A stretch of 37,997 nt of DNA from Chromatiaceae bacterium (GTDB lineage: Bacteria > Pseudomonadota > Gammaproteobacteria > Chromatiales > Chromatiaceae), in NCBI GenBank assembly GCA_013426805.1, contig JACDZG010000069.1, positions 1-37,997 of the forward strand, given 5' to 3'. This document shows positions 37,909 through 37,997 of the stretch, piece by piece. Each line of letters begins with the position of its first letter. Position 1 is the first letter of the stretch. The notes beneath the pieces were generated by a model. The model was not told the DNA's origin and searched no databases. It worked only from the letters and a program-made list of their open reading frames with translations. The position numbers and the translations under genes were made by a program.

Positions 37909-37997
37909 AGTCCACCAGCGGCGGCGGCACAGCATTCGGTGGACTAGCAGCCTGTCGGACTTTAGGCGATTTCCGAATAAGACGCTATCAAGAATCA
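37909..37997. repeat. Inverted repeat and probable mobile-element end
   Basis: AGTCCACC (37909-37916) pairs with GGTGGACT (37938-37945). From 37945 the sequence TAGCAGCCTGTCGGACTT resembles insertion-sequence terminal repeats, and 37962-37974 (TTAGGCGATTTCC) recurs at 387-399 and in complement, with two extra bases, at 30110-30122. Any element continues beyond the window. No transposase is visible. Confidence 0.45.

Overview
The window looks like a chromosomal segment of a GC-rich gammaproteobacterium, most plausibly a purple-sulfur-bacterium relative (Chromatiales). This rests on the gene complement (opgGH, comM, yheS, ubiK, kefF-kefC, glnK-amtB, the aspS-nudB group with fmdB, DUF1415, DUF2939), an aspartyl-tRNA synthetase of the nondiscriminating type, and many short dispersed hairpin repeats. 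The genus is not determined. No rRNA, tRNA, CRISPR array, complete insertion sequence or integrase was seen.

Layout. Positions 1-4080 are a decayed accessory region. It holds repeat-family hairpins, remnants of an RND efflux operon, a two-TM membrane protein, a Sel1-type secreted protein, and two divergent toxin-antitoxin loci whose antitoxins look intact while both toxins are cut short. From 4084 the sequence becomes dense housekeeping DNA: an alpha/beta hydrolase, purK-purE (overlapping), and on the minus strand the periplasmic glucan operon opgG - unknown gene - opgH, tightly coupled. A PAS-GAF-PAS-GGDEF-EAL protein runs divergently from opgG and converges on glycogen phosphorylase. A minus-strand run follows: ubiK, comM, yheS, DUF2939.

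Positions 21060-23990 form a nitrogen-control unit: NtrC-like sites, a sigma-54 promoter, a TorF-type porin, glnK, amtB and a strong intrinsic terminator. Next come kefF-kefC (glutathione-gated K+ efflux type), a DUF971 protein fused to a MoaD-like domain, and a secreted RCC1-repeat/CARDB protein. The minus strand then carries fmdB, aspS, nudB and a sulfotransferase, followed by a plus-strand SDR and a minus-strand DUF1415 gene. The right end has a truncated winged-helix/ferredoxin-type gene and a short (class III-like) hybrid cluster protein preceded by an FNR/DNR-type site with a suitably placed -10 element.

Most interesting points: the double TA remnant, the nitrogen-controlled porin, the DUF971-MoaD fusion that lacks the C-terminal diglycine, the uncharacterised gene overlapping both opgG and opgH, and the anaerobic/nitrosative-stress unit around hcp. 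All assignments come from reading motifs and remembered family sequences; no database search was run.
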